Assembly: GCF_003313335.1 (NCBI RefSeq)
Contig: NZ_QMHP01000001.1
Span: forward strand, 434,001-498,000
Direction: 5' to 3'
Length of the DNA stretch: 64,000 nt
DNA from: Pedobacter zeaxanthinifaciens
GTDB taxonomy: Bacteria > Bacteroidota > Bacteroidia > Sphingobacteriales > Sphingobacteriaceae
How positions within the stretch are numbered: position 1 is the first letter of the stretch; every line of letters starts with the position of its first letter. The notes under the pieces were generated by a model, which saw nothing but the letters and a program-made list of their open reading frames with translations, was not told the origin of the DNA and did no database searches. A program made the position numbers and the translations under genes. Positions 34,898 to 44,021 of the stretch are shown in pieces.

Positions 34898-35248
34898 ATG
34901 AAAAAATTTAAGCTCTTATTATTGCTATTAGCATCCGTGTTAGTTACAAACGCACAAACAAAAACCGCCACAAAAAAAGTGGAGAAAAAAGAAGTTGAAA
35001 TTGCCTGCGGCGAATGTATGTTCCAAATGGCGGGCAAAGGCTGCGATTTAGCAGTTAAAATTGATGGAATATCCTATTTTGTTGATGGTCGTAAAATTGA
35101 TGATTTTGGAGATGCGCATGCGGACGACGGTTTTTGTAATGCTGTTAGAAAGGCAGTAGTAACGGGCGAAATTGTAGAAAAGCGGTTTAAGGCGAAATCA
35201 ATACAACTAATTGAACAAAAGAAAACTGAAAAGCCGAAATCTCGATAA
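34898..35248 (+). CDS. Small secreted Cys-rich DUF6370-like protein
   Basis: The start is the ATG at 34898 (MKKFKLLLLLLASVLVTNAQ), giving 116 residues with a signal peptide. The mature part has a Lys-rich stretch (TATKKVEKKEVEI), then ACGECMFQMAGKGC with Cys37, Cys40 and Cys49, later HADDGFC with His74, Asp and Cys80, and a basic C-tail. This pattern matches the DUF6370 family as recalled. Four cysteines plus a His/Asp cluster suggest metal binding. It lies 109 bases after the metal-efflux operon, beyond a terminator, so a metal-related role is plausible but inferred. Confidence 0.7.
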   Translation: MKKFKLLLLLLASVLVTNAQTKTATKKVEKKEVEIACGECMFQMAGKGCDLAVKIDGISYFVDGRKIDDFGDAHADDGFCNAVRKAVVTGEIVEKRFKAKSIQLIEQKKTEKPKSR

Positions 35249-35256
35249 CTTGTTCC

Positions 35257-35504
35257 AAACACGCAGCGCATCTTAATTTATCAAAGCTTTTTTATCTGTG
35301 CATCTGTGGCTAATTAAAGCTGTTAATTAGTTCAAAAAACGGAGCGCATTTAAATTACCAAAGCTATTTTTTATCTGTGCATCTGTGGCTAATTAAAGCT
35401 ATTAAAAACCAAACGCCGCAATAATTAGTACCCGAGATGCACGGAACTACCATAAAGAGAGATTTATGAAAATCTTAATTCTTTTTTATCCCTGCATCTG
35501 TGGC
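35257..35504 (+). repeat. Two direct copies of a 70-base intergenic repeat plus a partial third
   Basis: Copies at about 35257-35326 and 35336-35406 share AGCGCAT, CAAAGCT and TATCTGTGCATCTGTGGCTA followed by ATTAAAGCT. A shorter derivative (CCTGCATCTGTGGCTA) lies at 35489-35504 just before the pdxJ promoter. AGCTTT and AAAGCT within each copy can pair. Confidence 0.75.
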
Positions 35505-35511
35505 TAAAACG

Positions 35512-35519
35512 TATCTTTG
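35512..35519 (+). promoter_or_regulatory. -7 promoter box of pdxJ
   Basis: TATCTTTG lies four bases before the ATG at 35524. As at 12657, the spacing and following CAAC are identical, predicting a leaderless transcript. Confidence 0.55.
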
Positions 35520-35523
35520 CAAC

Positions 35524-36255
35524 ATGACAAAGTTATCGGTGAATATCAACAAAATTGCCACATTACGTAATAGCAGAGGTGGTAATAACCCTAATTTAGT
35601 GCAAGTTGCCTTAGACTGTGAACGTTTTGGTGCGCAAGGAATTACAGTACACCCTCGCCCGGATGAGCGCCATATTCGCTACCAAGATACTTTTGATTTA
35701 AAAGCTGTGATTGCAACTGAGTTTAATATAGAAGGAAATTGCAAAGAGCAAAAATTTGTTGATTTAGTGTTGGCAAATCAGCCAGCGCAAGTAACCTTAG
35801 TCCCTGATGCTGAAGGTCAGATTACATCAAACCACGGTTGGGATACCATCAAACATCAGGATTACCTGAAAGAAATGGTATCGGTTTTTAAAAATGCTGG
35901 AATTAGGGTTTCTATTTTTGTAGATCCTGTAGTTGAGATGGTTGAAGCTGCCCTATCTACTGGAACTGACAGAATAGAGCTTTATACCGAAGCTTATGCG
36001 CAGCAGTATACCAACAATAGAGAGAAAGCTATTGCACCTTATTTGGCTGCAGCGCATAAAGCCAACGAGCTTGGCATAGGCATTAACGCTGGCCACGATT
36101 TGGACTTACATAATTTGAAATATTTTGCGCAAACCATACCTGGTCTGTTAGAAGTTTCCATAGGTCATGCGCTTATTAGTGATGCGCTTTACTTAGGGCT
36201 AGAGGAAACGATCAAGCGTTATTTAGCACAATTGAAACCAATTTCTAATGTATGA
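35524..36255 (+). CDS. pdxJ: Pyridoxine 5'-phosphate synthase
   Basis: The start is the ATG at 35524 ([20 protein letters not shown]), right after a -7 box; the longer frame would overlap the promoter. At 243 residues it has family length. Signatures include the N-terminal [11 protein letters not shown], PHxR-type HPRPDERHI, the NIEGN segment, [13 protein letters not shown] and [13 protein letters not shown]. PdxJ condenses 1-deoxyxylulose 5-phosphate with 3-amino-2-oxopropyl phosphate to give pyridoxine 5'-phosphate in vitamin B6 synthesis. No other pdx gene is in the window. Confidence 0.96.
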   Translation: MTKLSVNINKIATLRNSRGGNNPNLVQVALDCERFGAQGITVHPRPDERHIRYQDTFDLKAVIATEFNIEGNCKEQKFVDLVLANQPAQVTLVPDAEGQITSNHGWDTIKHQDYLKEMVSVFKNAGIRVSIFVDPVVEMVEAALSTGTDRIELYTEAYAQQYTNNREKAIAPYLAAAHKANELGIGINAGHDLDLHNLKYFAQTIPGLLEVSIGHALISDALYLGLEETIKRYLAQLKPISNV

Positions 36256-36340
36256 TGACCGAAGTTTCACAGTAGCCCAACTAAGAGCTACAATAAAAAT
36301 TATTAAATTTCATCACCCGTCTTCGGACATCTGACTAATT

Positions 36341-37252
36341 TTGACTTTAAAGGGTATTCTTCTCGTTTTACTCGGAGCCTGTAGCTTCGGCATATTATCC
36401 ACTTTTGTTAAGTTGGCCTACGCAGAAGGCTATAGCTTGGGAGATGTAACAGGAACACAAGCTTTGTTTGGCGCTGTTTTATTGTGGTCAATTTTTCTAA
36501 TTCAACGTAAAGTACAACCTGCAAACCATCCTAAGCCGGTAATCAAAACGCACTGGATTAAGTTGGTTGCGGCTGGCTTTTTCACAGGATTGGTTAGTCT
36601 GAGCTATTACCAGTGTGTAAAATTGATTCCAGCGTCAGTTGCAATTATTTTATTAATGCAGTTTGTATGGATTAGCGTTTTGTTGGAATTTATATTCTTC
36701 AAAAAAAGGCCTAGTCGTTCACAAGTTTTAGCAATTGCGTTTATTTTAGTTGGCACAGTTGCAGCGAGCGGCTATTTTGAGCAGACAGGCACAGCTTTAA
36801 GTATAGCAGGTATTGGTTATGGTTTAGTTGCTGCGCTTTGTTACGCGATATTTTTAATGCTCAACGGTAACTTAGGAAACGAATATCCACCCCTACAAAA
36901 AAGTGCATTGATGATTACCGGTGCATGCTTGTTGATCTTTATTATTCTACCTCCTTCTTTTTTGTTTAATGGAGCATTAGCTGGCAATTTATTGAAATGG
37001 GGCTTGATTTTAGCCATATTTGGAACAGTTATCCCTCCATTGTGCTTCGCTTCTGGTATCCCAAAAATTGGTTTAACATTAAGTTCGATACTGAGCTCAG
37101 CAGAACTTCCGGTAGCGGTAAGCATGTCTGCCATTGTTTTGCATGAACAGGTAAACTTTTTGCGCTGGATTGGTGTTATCATCATTTTAATAGCAATGAT
37201 TATCCCAAATTTGGAAAATCTAAAGAAAGCGAATAGCTTTAGTAAAACTTAA
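36341..37252 (+). CDS. EamA/DMT-family transporter
   Basis: This 303-residue membrane protein has ten predicted helices in two EamA repeats, the first starting at LKGILLVLLGACSFGILS and the second near IAGIGYGLVAALCYAIFL. The C-terminal repeat ends with LHEQVNFLRWIGVIIIL, the usual EamA closing motif. Such proteins export amino acids, metabolites or drugs; the substrate is unknown. The start is TTG at 36341: an in-frame TGA lies at 36332 and no ATG is available. An independent gene, with no close upstream partner. Confidence 0.87.
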   Translation: MTLKGILLVLLGACSFGILSTFVKLAYAEGYSLGDVTGTQALFGAVLLWSIFLIQRKVQPANHPKPVIKTHWIKLVAAGFFTGLVSLSYYQCVKLIPASVAIILLMQFVWISVLLEFIFFKKRPSRSQVLAIAFILVGTVAASGYFEQTGTALSIAGIGYGLVAALCYAIFLMLNGNLGNEYPPLQKSALMITGACLLIFIILPPSFLFNGALAGNLLKWGLILAIFGTVIPPLCFASGIPKIGLTLSSILSSAELPVAVSMSAIVLHEQVNFLRWIGVIIILIAMIIPNLENLKKANSFSKT

Positions 37253-37272
37253 AGCCCGCTCTGGATACTAAA

Positions 37273-37360
37273 TCTCTCCCGGAGAGAGAAGCAAGTAGCT
37301 TAAACAAAACGTTATGATCCTCCAGAGGGATAGATGCCCAAAGGGTGGCGAGGGAAACTT
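37273..37360 (+). repeat. Short hairpin-rich intergenic element
   Basis: TCTCTCC-C-GGAGAGA (37273-37287) forms a perfect hairpin, and CCTCCAGAGG with CCCAAAGGG follow near 37319-37352. The text resembles REP-like intergenic sequences of Bacteroidota. No gene lies here; an open frame crossing it joins the downstream lipoprotein gene by chance. Confidence 0.5.
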
Positions 37361-37381
37361 GACACTATAATTAATGAATTT

Positions 37382-37939
37382 ATGAAAAAAACAATATTAA
37401 TTGCACTAATTACCTCTACCCTTTTTGCTTGTAAAAATACTTCTACCATTAACACAGATGAGGCAGGTAGGGTAATTACCACCTATTTGAAAGGAAATCC
37501 GGAGTACAAAACAACTAAGTTCGAGTTCGGCGAATTGAAGTTTAATAGTGAAAAGGAATATGCGGAACTGGCAAATTATCGCCAATTGGCTAACGAAGGC
37601 TATATTACGTTTACCCTATTGAGTGCTAAAAAGAAGTTTCTTTCTAAAGATAGCAGCTACGTTTACAGTGCTAAGCTTACCCAAAAAGCCAGTGAATATG
37701 TATTGCAGCAAAATAACGATAAAGCCACCGTTAAAGCGGTAATTTATGAACTTACTGAAGAAAAACCCGTAGATTTTTCCAAAGTAAACGATGCCACTGC
37801 TAAAGTAACGGTATCATTAAAGAAAACTAATACGCCTTTCGCAGCATTTCAAAAAAATCCCGAAGAAAACAGTGAGTTTTTAACGAAAACCTACCGACTA
37901 AAATATGATAAGGAAGAAGGTTGGAAAGTGAGAAATTAG
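37382..37939 (+). CDS. Lipoprotein of unknown function
   Basis: The ATG at 37382 (MKKTILIALITSTLFAC) opens a lipoprotein signal with Cys17 in LFAC. The 185-residue protein is rich in Lys and Glu, with alternating beta-strand-like segments (EYKTTKFEFGELKF, KATVKAVIYEL, ATAKVTVSLKK) and ends YRLKYDKEEGWKVRN. No family was recognised. It is expected in a membrane, facing the periplasm or surface. The gene stands alone, with repeats on both sides. Confidence 0.75.
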   Translation: MKKTILIALITSTLFACKNTSTINTDEAGRVITTYLKGNPEYKTTKFEFGELKFNSEKEYAELANYRQLANEGYITFTLLSAKKKFLSKDSSYVYSAKLTQKASEYVLQQNNDKATVKAVIYELTEEKPVDFSKVNDATAKVTVSLKKTNTPFAAFQKNPEENSEFLTKTYRLKYDKEEGWKVRN

Positions 37940-38079
37940 GGGAAGGATAAAGCCTCCTTTCAAAAATGCCTATTTTCTTTGACAATTTACTGCGATTGCT
38001 TGCAACAGAAATACTCTTGTCTTCTTGAACCGTAATTCTGACCAGCAGTGAAGGATTTGAAATTTAAACGTTAAATAAT

Positions 38080-38996
38080 AGATTCCTCCTAACGTCGGAA
38101 TGACAAGAACCGAAAAAACAAAAGATTACAGCGGATAGCAGGACTGGGTACTTTGCGAGGCTTCCAAAACTATCGCTCTTCGGAGTTTGCAACTCCGAAG
38201 CAGTATCGTCGGATTTATAATCCGAACAGCCGTATAGTTAACTTATAGCAAACGGAATTAAAAATTCCGTGATAAGTAGTTCGACATTACAAATATCGAA
38301 CGGCTTGGATAGATTCCTCCTAACGTTGGAATGACAAGAACCAAAACACAAAAGATTGCAGCGGATAGCGGGACTGCGTACTTTGCGAGGCTTCCAAAAC
38401 TTTGCGGTTAATCTTAATTGAAATTTTACCGCAAAATACACGGATTGCGCAAAGATCAGCGAATAGCATCACGAATCCGTATCGTCGGATTTATAATCCG
38501 AGCAGTTCGTATAGTTAACTTCTAGCAATTGGAATTAAAAATTCCGTGATAAGTAGTTAGACATTACAAATACCGAACGGCTTGGATAGATTCCTCCTAA
38601 CGTTGGAATGACAAGAACCAAAACACAAAAGATTGCAGCAAATAGCAGGACTAGATGTAACGATAAAAACTGTCGCTCTTCGGAGTTTGCAACTCCGAAG
38701 CCGTATCATCGGATTTATAATCCGAGCAGTTCCAAAACTTTGTGGTTAATCTTAGTTGAAATTTTACCGCAAAGTACACGGAGATTGCGCAAAGATTAGC
38801 GAATAGCATCACGACATCTGATACTTTTACTATCGAAGTAGCTACGCATTTGAGCTATTTGCACTCCTTTTGCTGAACTAAACCTGATAGCAACGGAAAT
38901 CCTTTTTGTTTTTTAAGGCTTTCAACTTAATCATAGTGAAGGATCTGAAATTTAAGTGTTAAATAATAGATTCCTCCTAACGTCGGAATGACAAAA
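38080..38996 (+). repeat. Mosaic array of REP-like elements and perfect hairpins
   Basis: This fills the 1.26 kb gene-free gap between the lipoprotein and gcvP. A REP-like core GATTCCTCCTAACGT-GGAATGACA occurs at about 38081, 38312, 38589 and 38969. Hairpins are interspersed: CTTCGGAGTT-TGC-AACTCCGAAG (38178-38200, 38678-38700); CGGATT-TAT-AATCCG (38210-38224, 38486-38500, 38710-38724); ACGGAATT-AAA-AATTCCGT (38252-38270, variant at 38531); GTTCGA/TCGAAC (38279-38301); and TTTGCGGT/ACCGCAAA (38400-38434, variant at 38740). Blocks repeat with different subsets of hairpins. No gene is present. Confidence 0.88.
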
Positions 38997-39165
38997 GCTA
39001 AAAAACAAAAAGATTGGAGTGAATAGCAGGGCTACAGGTGACGATGAAAAACCAAAACCTGTTTTTCAAAAACTAAACTATTTTCTACAAAAACTATAGA
39101 ATTTATCAGCTCTAATATGACTTTTTATTAAGGATTTGTTACGATAATATCTCCTTTTAAATACT

Positions 39166-39195
39166 TACCTTTGCGGCATTAAAAATGCTAGCATT
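39166..39195 (+). promoter_or_regulatory. gcvP -7 box and 12-base palindrome
   Basis: TACCTTTG (39166-39173) matches TAnnTTTG. AATGCTAGCATT (39184-39195) is a perfect 12-base palindrome ending two bases before the gcvP ATG, at the predicted 5' end of the transcript. It could be an operator or a short hairpin hiding the start site. Confidence 0.5.
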
Positions 39196-39197
39196 CC

Positions 39198-42077
39198 ATG
39201 AGCTTAAACATCCATTACCAAGAGAACTTCAAAGACCGCCATATTGCGCCAAATGAGGCCGATACCGAGGCAATGTTAAAAACTGTAGGAGTAAATTCAA
39301 TAGACGAATTAATTGAGCAAACTATTCCTGCAAGTATCAGATTAAAACAAGGCTTAAACCTGCCGGAAGCGAAATCTGAAGTAGATTACTTAAACAGCCT
39401 TAAACAAACAGCATCTTTAAACAAAGTTTTCAAATCATTTATCGGACAAGGATATTATGATACCATTACTCCGGGCGTTATTTTGCGTAACGTTTTTGAA
39501 AACCCGGGATGGTATACCCAATACACGCCTTATCAAGCTGAAATTGCACAAGGTCGTTTACAGGCACTGTTGAATTTCCAAACCATGGTTATTGACCTTA
39601 CGGGAATGGAAATTGCGAATGCATCTTTATTGGATGAGGGTACTGCCGCTGCCGAAGCCATGTTTATGCAGTACAGTTTGCGCAAAAAAGAGCAAGGCAG
39701 TAAGTACTTCGTTTCGGAAGCGATCTTCGCACAAACTATCGATATCCTAAAAACCAGAGCTAATCCTTTCGGCATTGAATTGGTAATTGGTAACCACGAA
39801 ACTTTTGAGCCTACCGCTGAATTTTTTGGTGCTATTGTACAATATCCGGCTGCTAACGGTGAAGTTTATAATTACGGCGACTTCGCAAATACCTTACATG
39901 CTCAAAACGTAAAGCTTACGGTAATTGCTGATTTGCTTAGCTTAACGCTTTTAACGCCTCCGGGCGAGTGGGGCGCTGATGTGGTAGTTGGTACAACGCA
40001 ACGTTTCGGTATTCCAATGGGATTTGGCGGTCCTCACGCAGCGTTTTTTGCTACTAAGGATGAGTACAAACGTTCTATCCCGGGTCGTATTATTGGGGTA
40101 ACCATTGATAGCAATAACAACTACGCTTTGCGTATGGCCTTGCAAACTCGTGAGCAGCACATCCGTAGAGATAAAGCAACCTCAAACATTTGTACAGCGC
40201 AGGCTTTGCTAGCTATTATGGCTGGTTTTTATGCGGCTTACCACGGACCAAAAGGTTTAAAATTAATTGCTGAGCGTGTTCATGGTTTAACAGTTTCATT
40301 GGCAGAATCTTTAAAAGCTATTGGCTATAAAGTAAGTAATCAGGCTTATTTTGATACCATTGAAGTGGAGCTTGGCGACTTAAAAGGTGCTATCCATAAA
40401 GATTGCTTGGACAACAACGTTAACTTAAATTACCAAGGTGAAAAAGCTACCATTTCTTTAGATGAGACTACCAACTTCGCTGATGTAAGTTTGCTAGTTC
40501 GCATTTTCTCTAAAGTGAAAGCCATTGCTACTGATAGCGTGGTGGTTGTTGATGAAGTAAGTACCACTATCCCAACTGATTTACAACGTACTTCTGAATA
40601 TTTAACACATCCTGTTTTTAACTCGCACCATTCAGAGCACGAAATGTTGCGTTATATTAAATCATTAGAAACTAAAGATTTATCTCTTTGTCACTCAATG
40701 ATAGCTTTAGGATCATGTACCATGAAACTTAACGCTACCACTGAGATGATTCCAGTAACTTGGCCTGAGTTTGGTAAAATTCACCCTTTTGCGCCAAGCG
40801 ACCAAGTTTTAGGTTACTACACTATTTTTGATGAGCTAGATAAATGGTTAAGTGAAATTACTGGCTTTGCCGCAATGAGCTTACAGCCTAATGCCGGTGC
40901 GCAAGGCGAGTACGCTGGCTTAATGGTAATTCGAGCTTATCATCAGGATCGTGGTGATCACCACCGTAACATCGCATTAATTCCAGCTTCGGCTCACGGT
41001 ACTAACCCTGCTTCTGCAGCTATGGCCGGAATGAAGATTGTGGTGGTAAAATCTACCGAAAAAGGCGAAATTGATGTAGAAGATTTGAAAGCAAAGGCTG
41101 CGGAACATTCAGCTAACCTTTCTTGCTTAATGGTTACCTACCCTTCTACCCACGGTGTGTTCGAAGAAAGCATCATCGAAATCTGTAAAGCAATTCACGA
41201 ACACGGCGGTCAAGTGTACATGGACGGCGCTAACATGAATGCACAAGTAGGCTTAACTAGCCCGGCTAATATCGGTGCCGACGTTTGTCACTTGAACCTA
41301 CACAAAACTTTCTGTATCCCTCACGGTGGCGGTGGTCCTGGTATGGGTCCAATTGGTGTGGCAGCACACTTAGTACCTTACTTACCTGGTCACGCTGTAG
41401 TAAATATCGATAAAGGAAAATCTATCCCTGCAGTATCTTCGGCTCCTTGGGGTTCGGCAAGTATTTTGTTAATTTCACATGCTTACATTGCCATGATGGG
41501 CGGCGAAGGCTTAACGAATGCAACTAAATACGCCATCTTAAACGCCAACTACATGAAAGCTCGTTTAGAGCAACATTACCCAGTGTTGTATGCTGGTGCA
41601 AATGGCCGTTGTGCACACGAGATGATTTTAGACTGCCGCGGTTTCAAAAACTTTGGTATTGAAGTGGTTGATATTGCTAAACGTTTAATGGACTATGGCT
41701 TCCATGCTCCTACAGTTTCGTTCCCAGTTGCTGGAACTTTAATGGTTGAGCCTACAGAAAGTGAACCTAAACACGAGTTAGATCGTTTCTGCGACGCTTT
41801 AATTGCCATTAGAAACGAAATTAGCGAAGTTGAAGCTGGTAGCTTGGATAAGGTGGACAACCCACTGAAAAATGCGCCACACACTGCTGCTGTGGTAACA
41901 GGAAATGATTGGGATCATGGTTACAGTCGTCAAACTGCGGCGTTCCCATTGCCTTACGTAGCTGCCTATAAATTCTGGCCTTCAGTAGGCAGGGTAAATG
42001 ACAGCCATGGCGATAGATCTTTGATTTGCGCCTGCCCTCCATTGGAAAGCTACGTAGAGGAAGAGGCAATGGCTTAA
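39198..42077 (+). CDS. gcvP: Glycine dehydrogenase (P protein of the glycine cleavage system)
   Basis: This 959-residue single-chain P protein fuses the alpha- and beta-type halves. The N-terminus has [17 protein letters not shown]; the PLP lysine is Lys703 in [27 protein letters not shown] and [11 protein letters not shown] are further family marks. It decarboxylates glycine and passes the aminomethyl group to GcvH. Neither gcvT nor gcvH is in the window, so the cleavage genes are dispersed, as is common in this phylum. It is a monocistronic gene with its own -7 box and terminator. Confidence 0.97.
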   Translation: MSLNIHYQENFKDRHIAPNEADTEAMLKTVGVNSIDELIEQTIPASIRLKQGLNLPEAKSEVDYLNSLKQTASLNKVFKSFIGQGYYDTITPGVILRNVFENPGWYTQYTPYQAEIAQGRLQALLNFQTMVIDLTGMEIANASLLDEGTAAAEAMFMQYSLRKKEQGSKYFVSEAIFAQTIDILKTRANPFGIELVIGNHETFEPTAEFFGAIVQYPAANGEVYNYGDFANTLHAQNVKLTVIADLLSLTLLTPPGEWGADVVVGTTQRFGIPMGFGGPHAAFFATKDEYKRSIPGRIIGVTIDSNNNYALRMALQTREQHIRRDKATSNICTAQALLAIMAGFYAAYHGPKGLKLIAERVHGLTVSLAESLKAIGYKVSNQAYFDTIEVELGDLKGAIHKDCLDNNVNLNYQGEKATISLDETTNFADVSLLVRIFSKVKAIATDSVVVVDEVSTTIPTDLQRTSEYLTHPVFNSHHSEHEMLRYIKSLETKDLSLCHSMIALGSCTMKLNATTEMIPVTWPEFGKIHPFAPSDQVLGYYTIFDELDKWLSEITGFAAMSLQPNAGAQGEYAGLMVIRAYHQDRGDHHRNIALIPASAHGTNPASAAMAGMKIVVVKSTEKGEIDVEDLKAKAAEHSANLSCLMVTYPSTHGVFEESIIEICKAIHEHGGQVYMDGANMNAQVGLTSPANIGADVCHLNLHKTFCIPHGGGGPGMGPIGVAAHLVPYLPGHAVVNIDKGKSIPAVSSAPWGSASILLISHAYIAMMGGEGLTNATKYAILNANYMKARLEQHYPVLYAGANGRCAHEMILDCRGFKNFGIEVVDIAKRLMDYGFHAPTVSFPVAGTLMVEPTESEPKHELDRFCDALIAIRNEISEVEAGSLDKVDNPLKNAPHTAAVVTGNDWDHGYSRQTAAFPLPYVAAYKFWPSVGRVNDSHGDRSLICACPPLESYVEEEAMA

Positions 42078-42182
42078 GGATTTACGATCGTAGATTTTAG
42101 ATTTACGATTTTGCTTAACCACTGTCTATTCGACGATTTGTCAGCCTTCGCTTGTCGAAGAACCTCATAAACATCAGATAAC

Positions 42183-42215
42183 AATAGCTCGAGCGAAAGT
42201 TCGAGCTATTTCTTT
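42183..42215 (+). terminator. Intrinsic terminator of gcvP
   Basis: AATAGCTCGA (42183-42192) pairs perfectly with TCGAGCTATT (42201-42210) around an eight-base loop and is followed by TCTTT. Confidence 0.75.
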
Positions 42216-42274
42216 AACACGCCTGTCATCCTGAGTGCAACGAAGGATCTATTTTCTATTATTCTGTTTCTGGC

Positions 42275-42480
42275 ACCTGTCATTCCAATCTTACCTGTCA
42301 TTCCAATCTTACCTGTCATTCCGACGCTAGGAGGAATCTATCCTGAAAAGCAATTACAGCACTTCATTTTAACGTTAGCCCCGCTGTAGCATAATTGTTT
42401 TACCTGTCATTCCGACGCTAGGAGTAATCTATATTGAAAAGCAATTACAGCATTTCATTTGAACGTTAGTCCCGCTGTCC
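42275..42480 (+). repeat. REP-like repeats in inverse orientation to those before gcvP
   Basis: ACCTGTCATTCCAATCTT is repeated twice in tandem (42275-42292, 42293-42310), then TGTCATTCCGACGCTAGGAG begins at 42314 and again at 42403. These are the reverse complement of the core found upstream of gcvP. AACGTTAG-CCCGCTGT follows each. The 644-base stretch 42078-42721 contains no gene, only the gcvP terminator, this array and the terminator at 42669. Confidence 0.8.
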
Positions 42481-42668
42481 GCTACTATCTTTTTGTTGCT
42501 ACTGCCTTTCACTTTTATAATACAAAGCCTCTCGAAGCGCTATGATCAAACATCTTTCGACAAGCTCAAGATGACAGCAGTGGAGAACAAAAAGGATATT
42601 CGCTTCCATCAGGTTTATTTAACTCAAACCTTTGCAAAAAACAAACACCCTAAAGTATTGCATAAAAA

Positions 42669-42703
42669 AAGGCTTACGAAGTTTCAAAAACTTCGTAAGC
42701 CTT
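42669..42703 (-). terminator. Strong intrinsic terminator of the NamZ gene
   Basis: AAGGCTTACGAAGTTT (42669-42684) pairs perfectly with 42688-42703 around a three-base loop. On the minus strand a run of seven T overlaps its end. It lies 19 bases beyond the stop codon. Confidence 0.88.
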
Positions 42704-42721
42704 AAATTACATCAAATGCAG

Positions 42722-43933
42722 TTAAGGATAAAGCAAATACTTCTTCCTCATTTCTTTATATGCCTTCAACCCCGGCTCCCATCCTGCCCTTATAGTTTCA
42801 ATAGGAACATCATCGATTATTTGCTGTCTGAAATCGCCTCTACCAATTTGTATTTCAATATTATTCATTTGGTTGCTAAACTTCGACTCAAAGAATTGTT
42901 CTTTTTTAGGATGTGCTTTGTAAAGTTCCTTTATCCACTCGAAGTTGATTTTTTTGCTTTTTCTTAATTTCTCTGTATCGTAATTGCGCAAATCAATACC
43001 GTAACATACTTCATCCATAAAAATTGGACTCTCTGCCATGCCTTTAATGCTTTTTGGGGTAAAGCTGAAACTGTAAATCCCTTTGTAAGCAGGGCTGCCT
43101 AACACAGTAAACGGATTATATGTTCCCCTACCATGGTTCACATAAACCCCTTCGAACATACAAACACTTGGGTAAAGCAAAATCGCCTGTTGCGTATTCA
43201 AATTTGGTGATGGCGGCACTGGCAAAGTGTAAGGCATATCATGGTTGTAATTTGCAACTTTAATGATTTTTAAATCTGCCTTAACCTTGTTAGTCAGCCA
43301 ACCCTCGCCATTTGCCATTTGAGCAAACTCTGCAACCGTTAATCCATGCGACATTGGAATTGGGAACATGCCAATGCCTGATTTGTACTTCATATCTAAT
43401 ATTGGCCCATCAACCAAATAACCGTTTGGATTAGGTCTGTCTAAAATCAACAATGTTTTATTATTGGCTTCGCAAGCCTCCATTAAACGAGACAAGGCAT
43501 TGATATTGGTGTAAAAACGAACACCTACATCCTGTAAATCATATACTAAAATATCTACATCTTTCAAATCTTCATTGCTAGGCTTATTCTTCTTTCCGTA
43601 TAAAGAAATGATCGGAATTCCTGTACGTTGATCAATCTCGTCCGAAACCCTGGCACCTGCACTTGCATTGCCTCTAAAACCATGTTCAGGGCCAAATACT
43701 TTCACGATGTTTATCCCGAGCTTCTGCAAACTATCCACCAAGTGCGTTTTACCAATAATGGTTGTTTGATTAGCCATGATAGCCACTCGTTTCCCTTTAA
43801 GCAAAGGCAAGTAAAGTTCTGTTTGGTCGGCACCGGTTTTAATTTTTGATGCAGGGCTTTTATCGTTAGCGTTAATTTTGGGAGAGCAAGCGCATAAAAG
43901 AAATGCAACAGCTAGTAAAGAAAAAAATTTCAT
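42722..43933 (-). CDS. DUF1343 / NamZ-type exo-beta-N-acetylmuramidase lipoprotein
   Basis: This 403-residue lipoprotein has lipobox LCAC (Cys16), then the DUF1343 fold: KRVAIMANQTTIIGKTHLVD, VFGPEHGFRG, DILVYDLQDVGVRFYT, LDRPNPNGY, MSHGLTVAEFA and LPVPPSPNL. DUF1343 includes NamZ, which releases N-acetylmuramic acid from the non-reducing ends of peptidoglycan chains. It may work with the M23 peptidase encoded just upstream on the same strand (88-base gap). Assignment is by family; substrate specificity is not proven. Confidence 0.87.
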   Translation of the reverse strand: MKFFSLLAVAFLLCACSPKINANDKSPASKIKTGADQTELYLPLLKGKRVAIMANQTTIIGKTHLVDSLQKLGINIVKVFGPEHGFRGNASAGARVSDEIDQRTGIPIISLYGKKNKPSNEDLKDVDILVYDLQDVGVRFYTNINALSRLMEACEANNKTLLILDRPNPNGYLVDGPILDMKYKSGIGMFPIPMSHGLTVAEFAQMANGEGWLTNKVKADLKIIKVANYNHDMPYTLPVPPSPNLNTQQAILLYPSVCMFEGVYVNHGRGTYNPFTVLGSPAYKGIYSFSFTPKSIKGMAESPIFMDEVCYGIDLRNYDTEKLRKSKKINFEWIKELYKAHPKKEQFFESKFSNQMNNIEIQIGRGDFRQQIIDDVPIETIRAGWEPGLKAYKEMRKKYLLYP

Positions 43934-44021
43934 CGTAATTGGTTTTGATAGCTAAAGATAACCAAATAAATTTAACCCGGTAGGAACTTGCAAACTATCA
44001 ACTACCTCAAAAAACAAGTCA

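Noticed and set aside
38178..38200. Hairpin read as an intrinsic terminator
   Set aside because: No T tract follows, it recurs unchanged at 38678, and no gene ends nearby; it is better treated as part of the repeat mosaic.
42493..42967. Short plus-strand frames downstream of gcvP
   Set aside because: They cross REP-like repeats and a terminator and overlap the NamZ gene in antisense.
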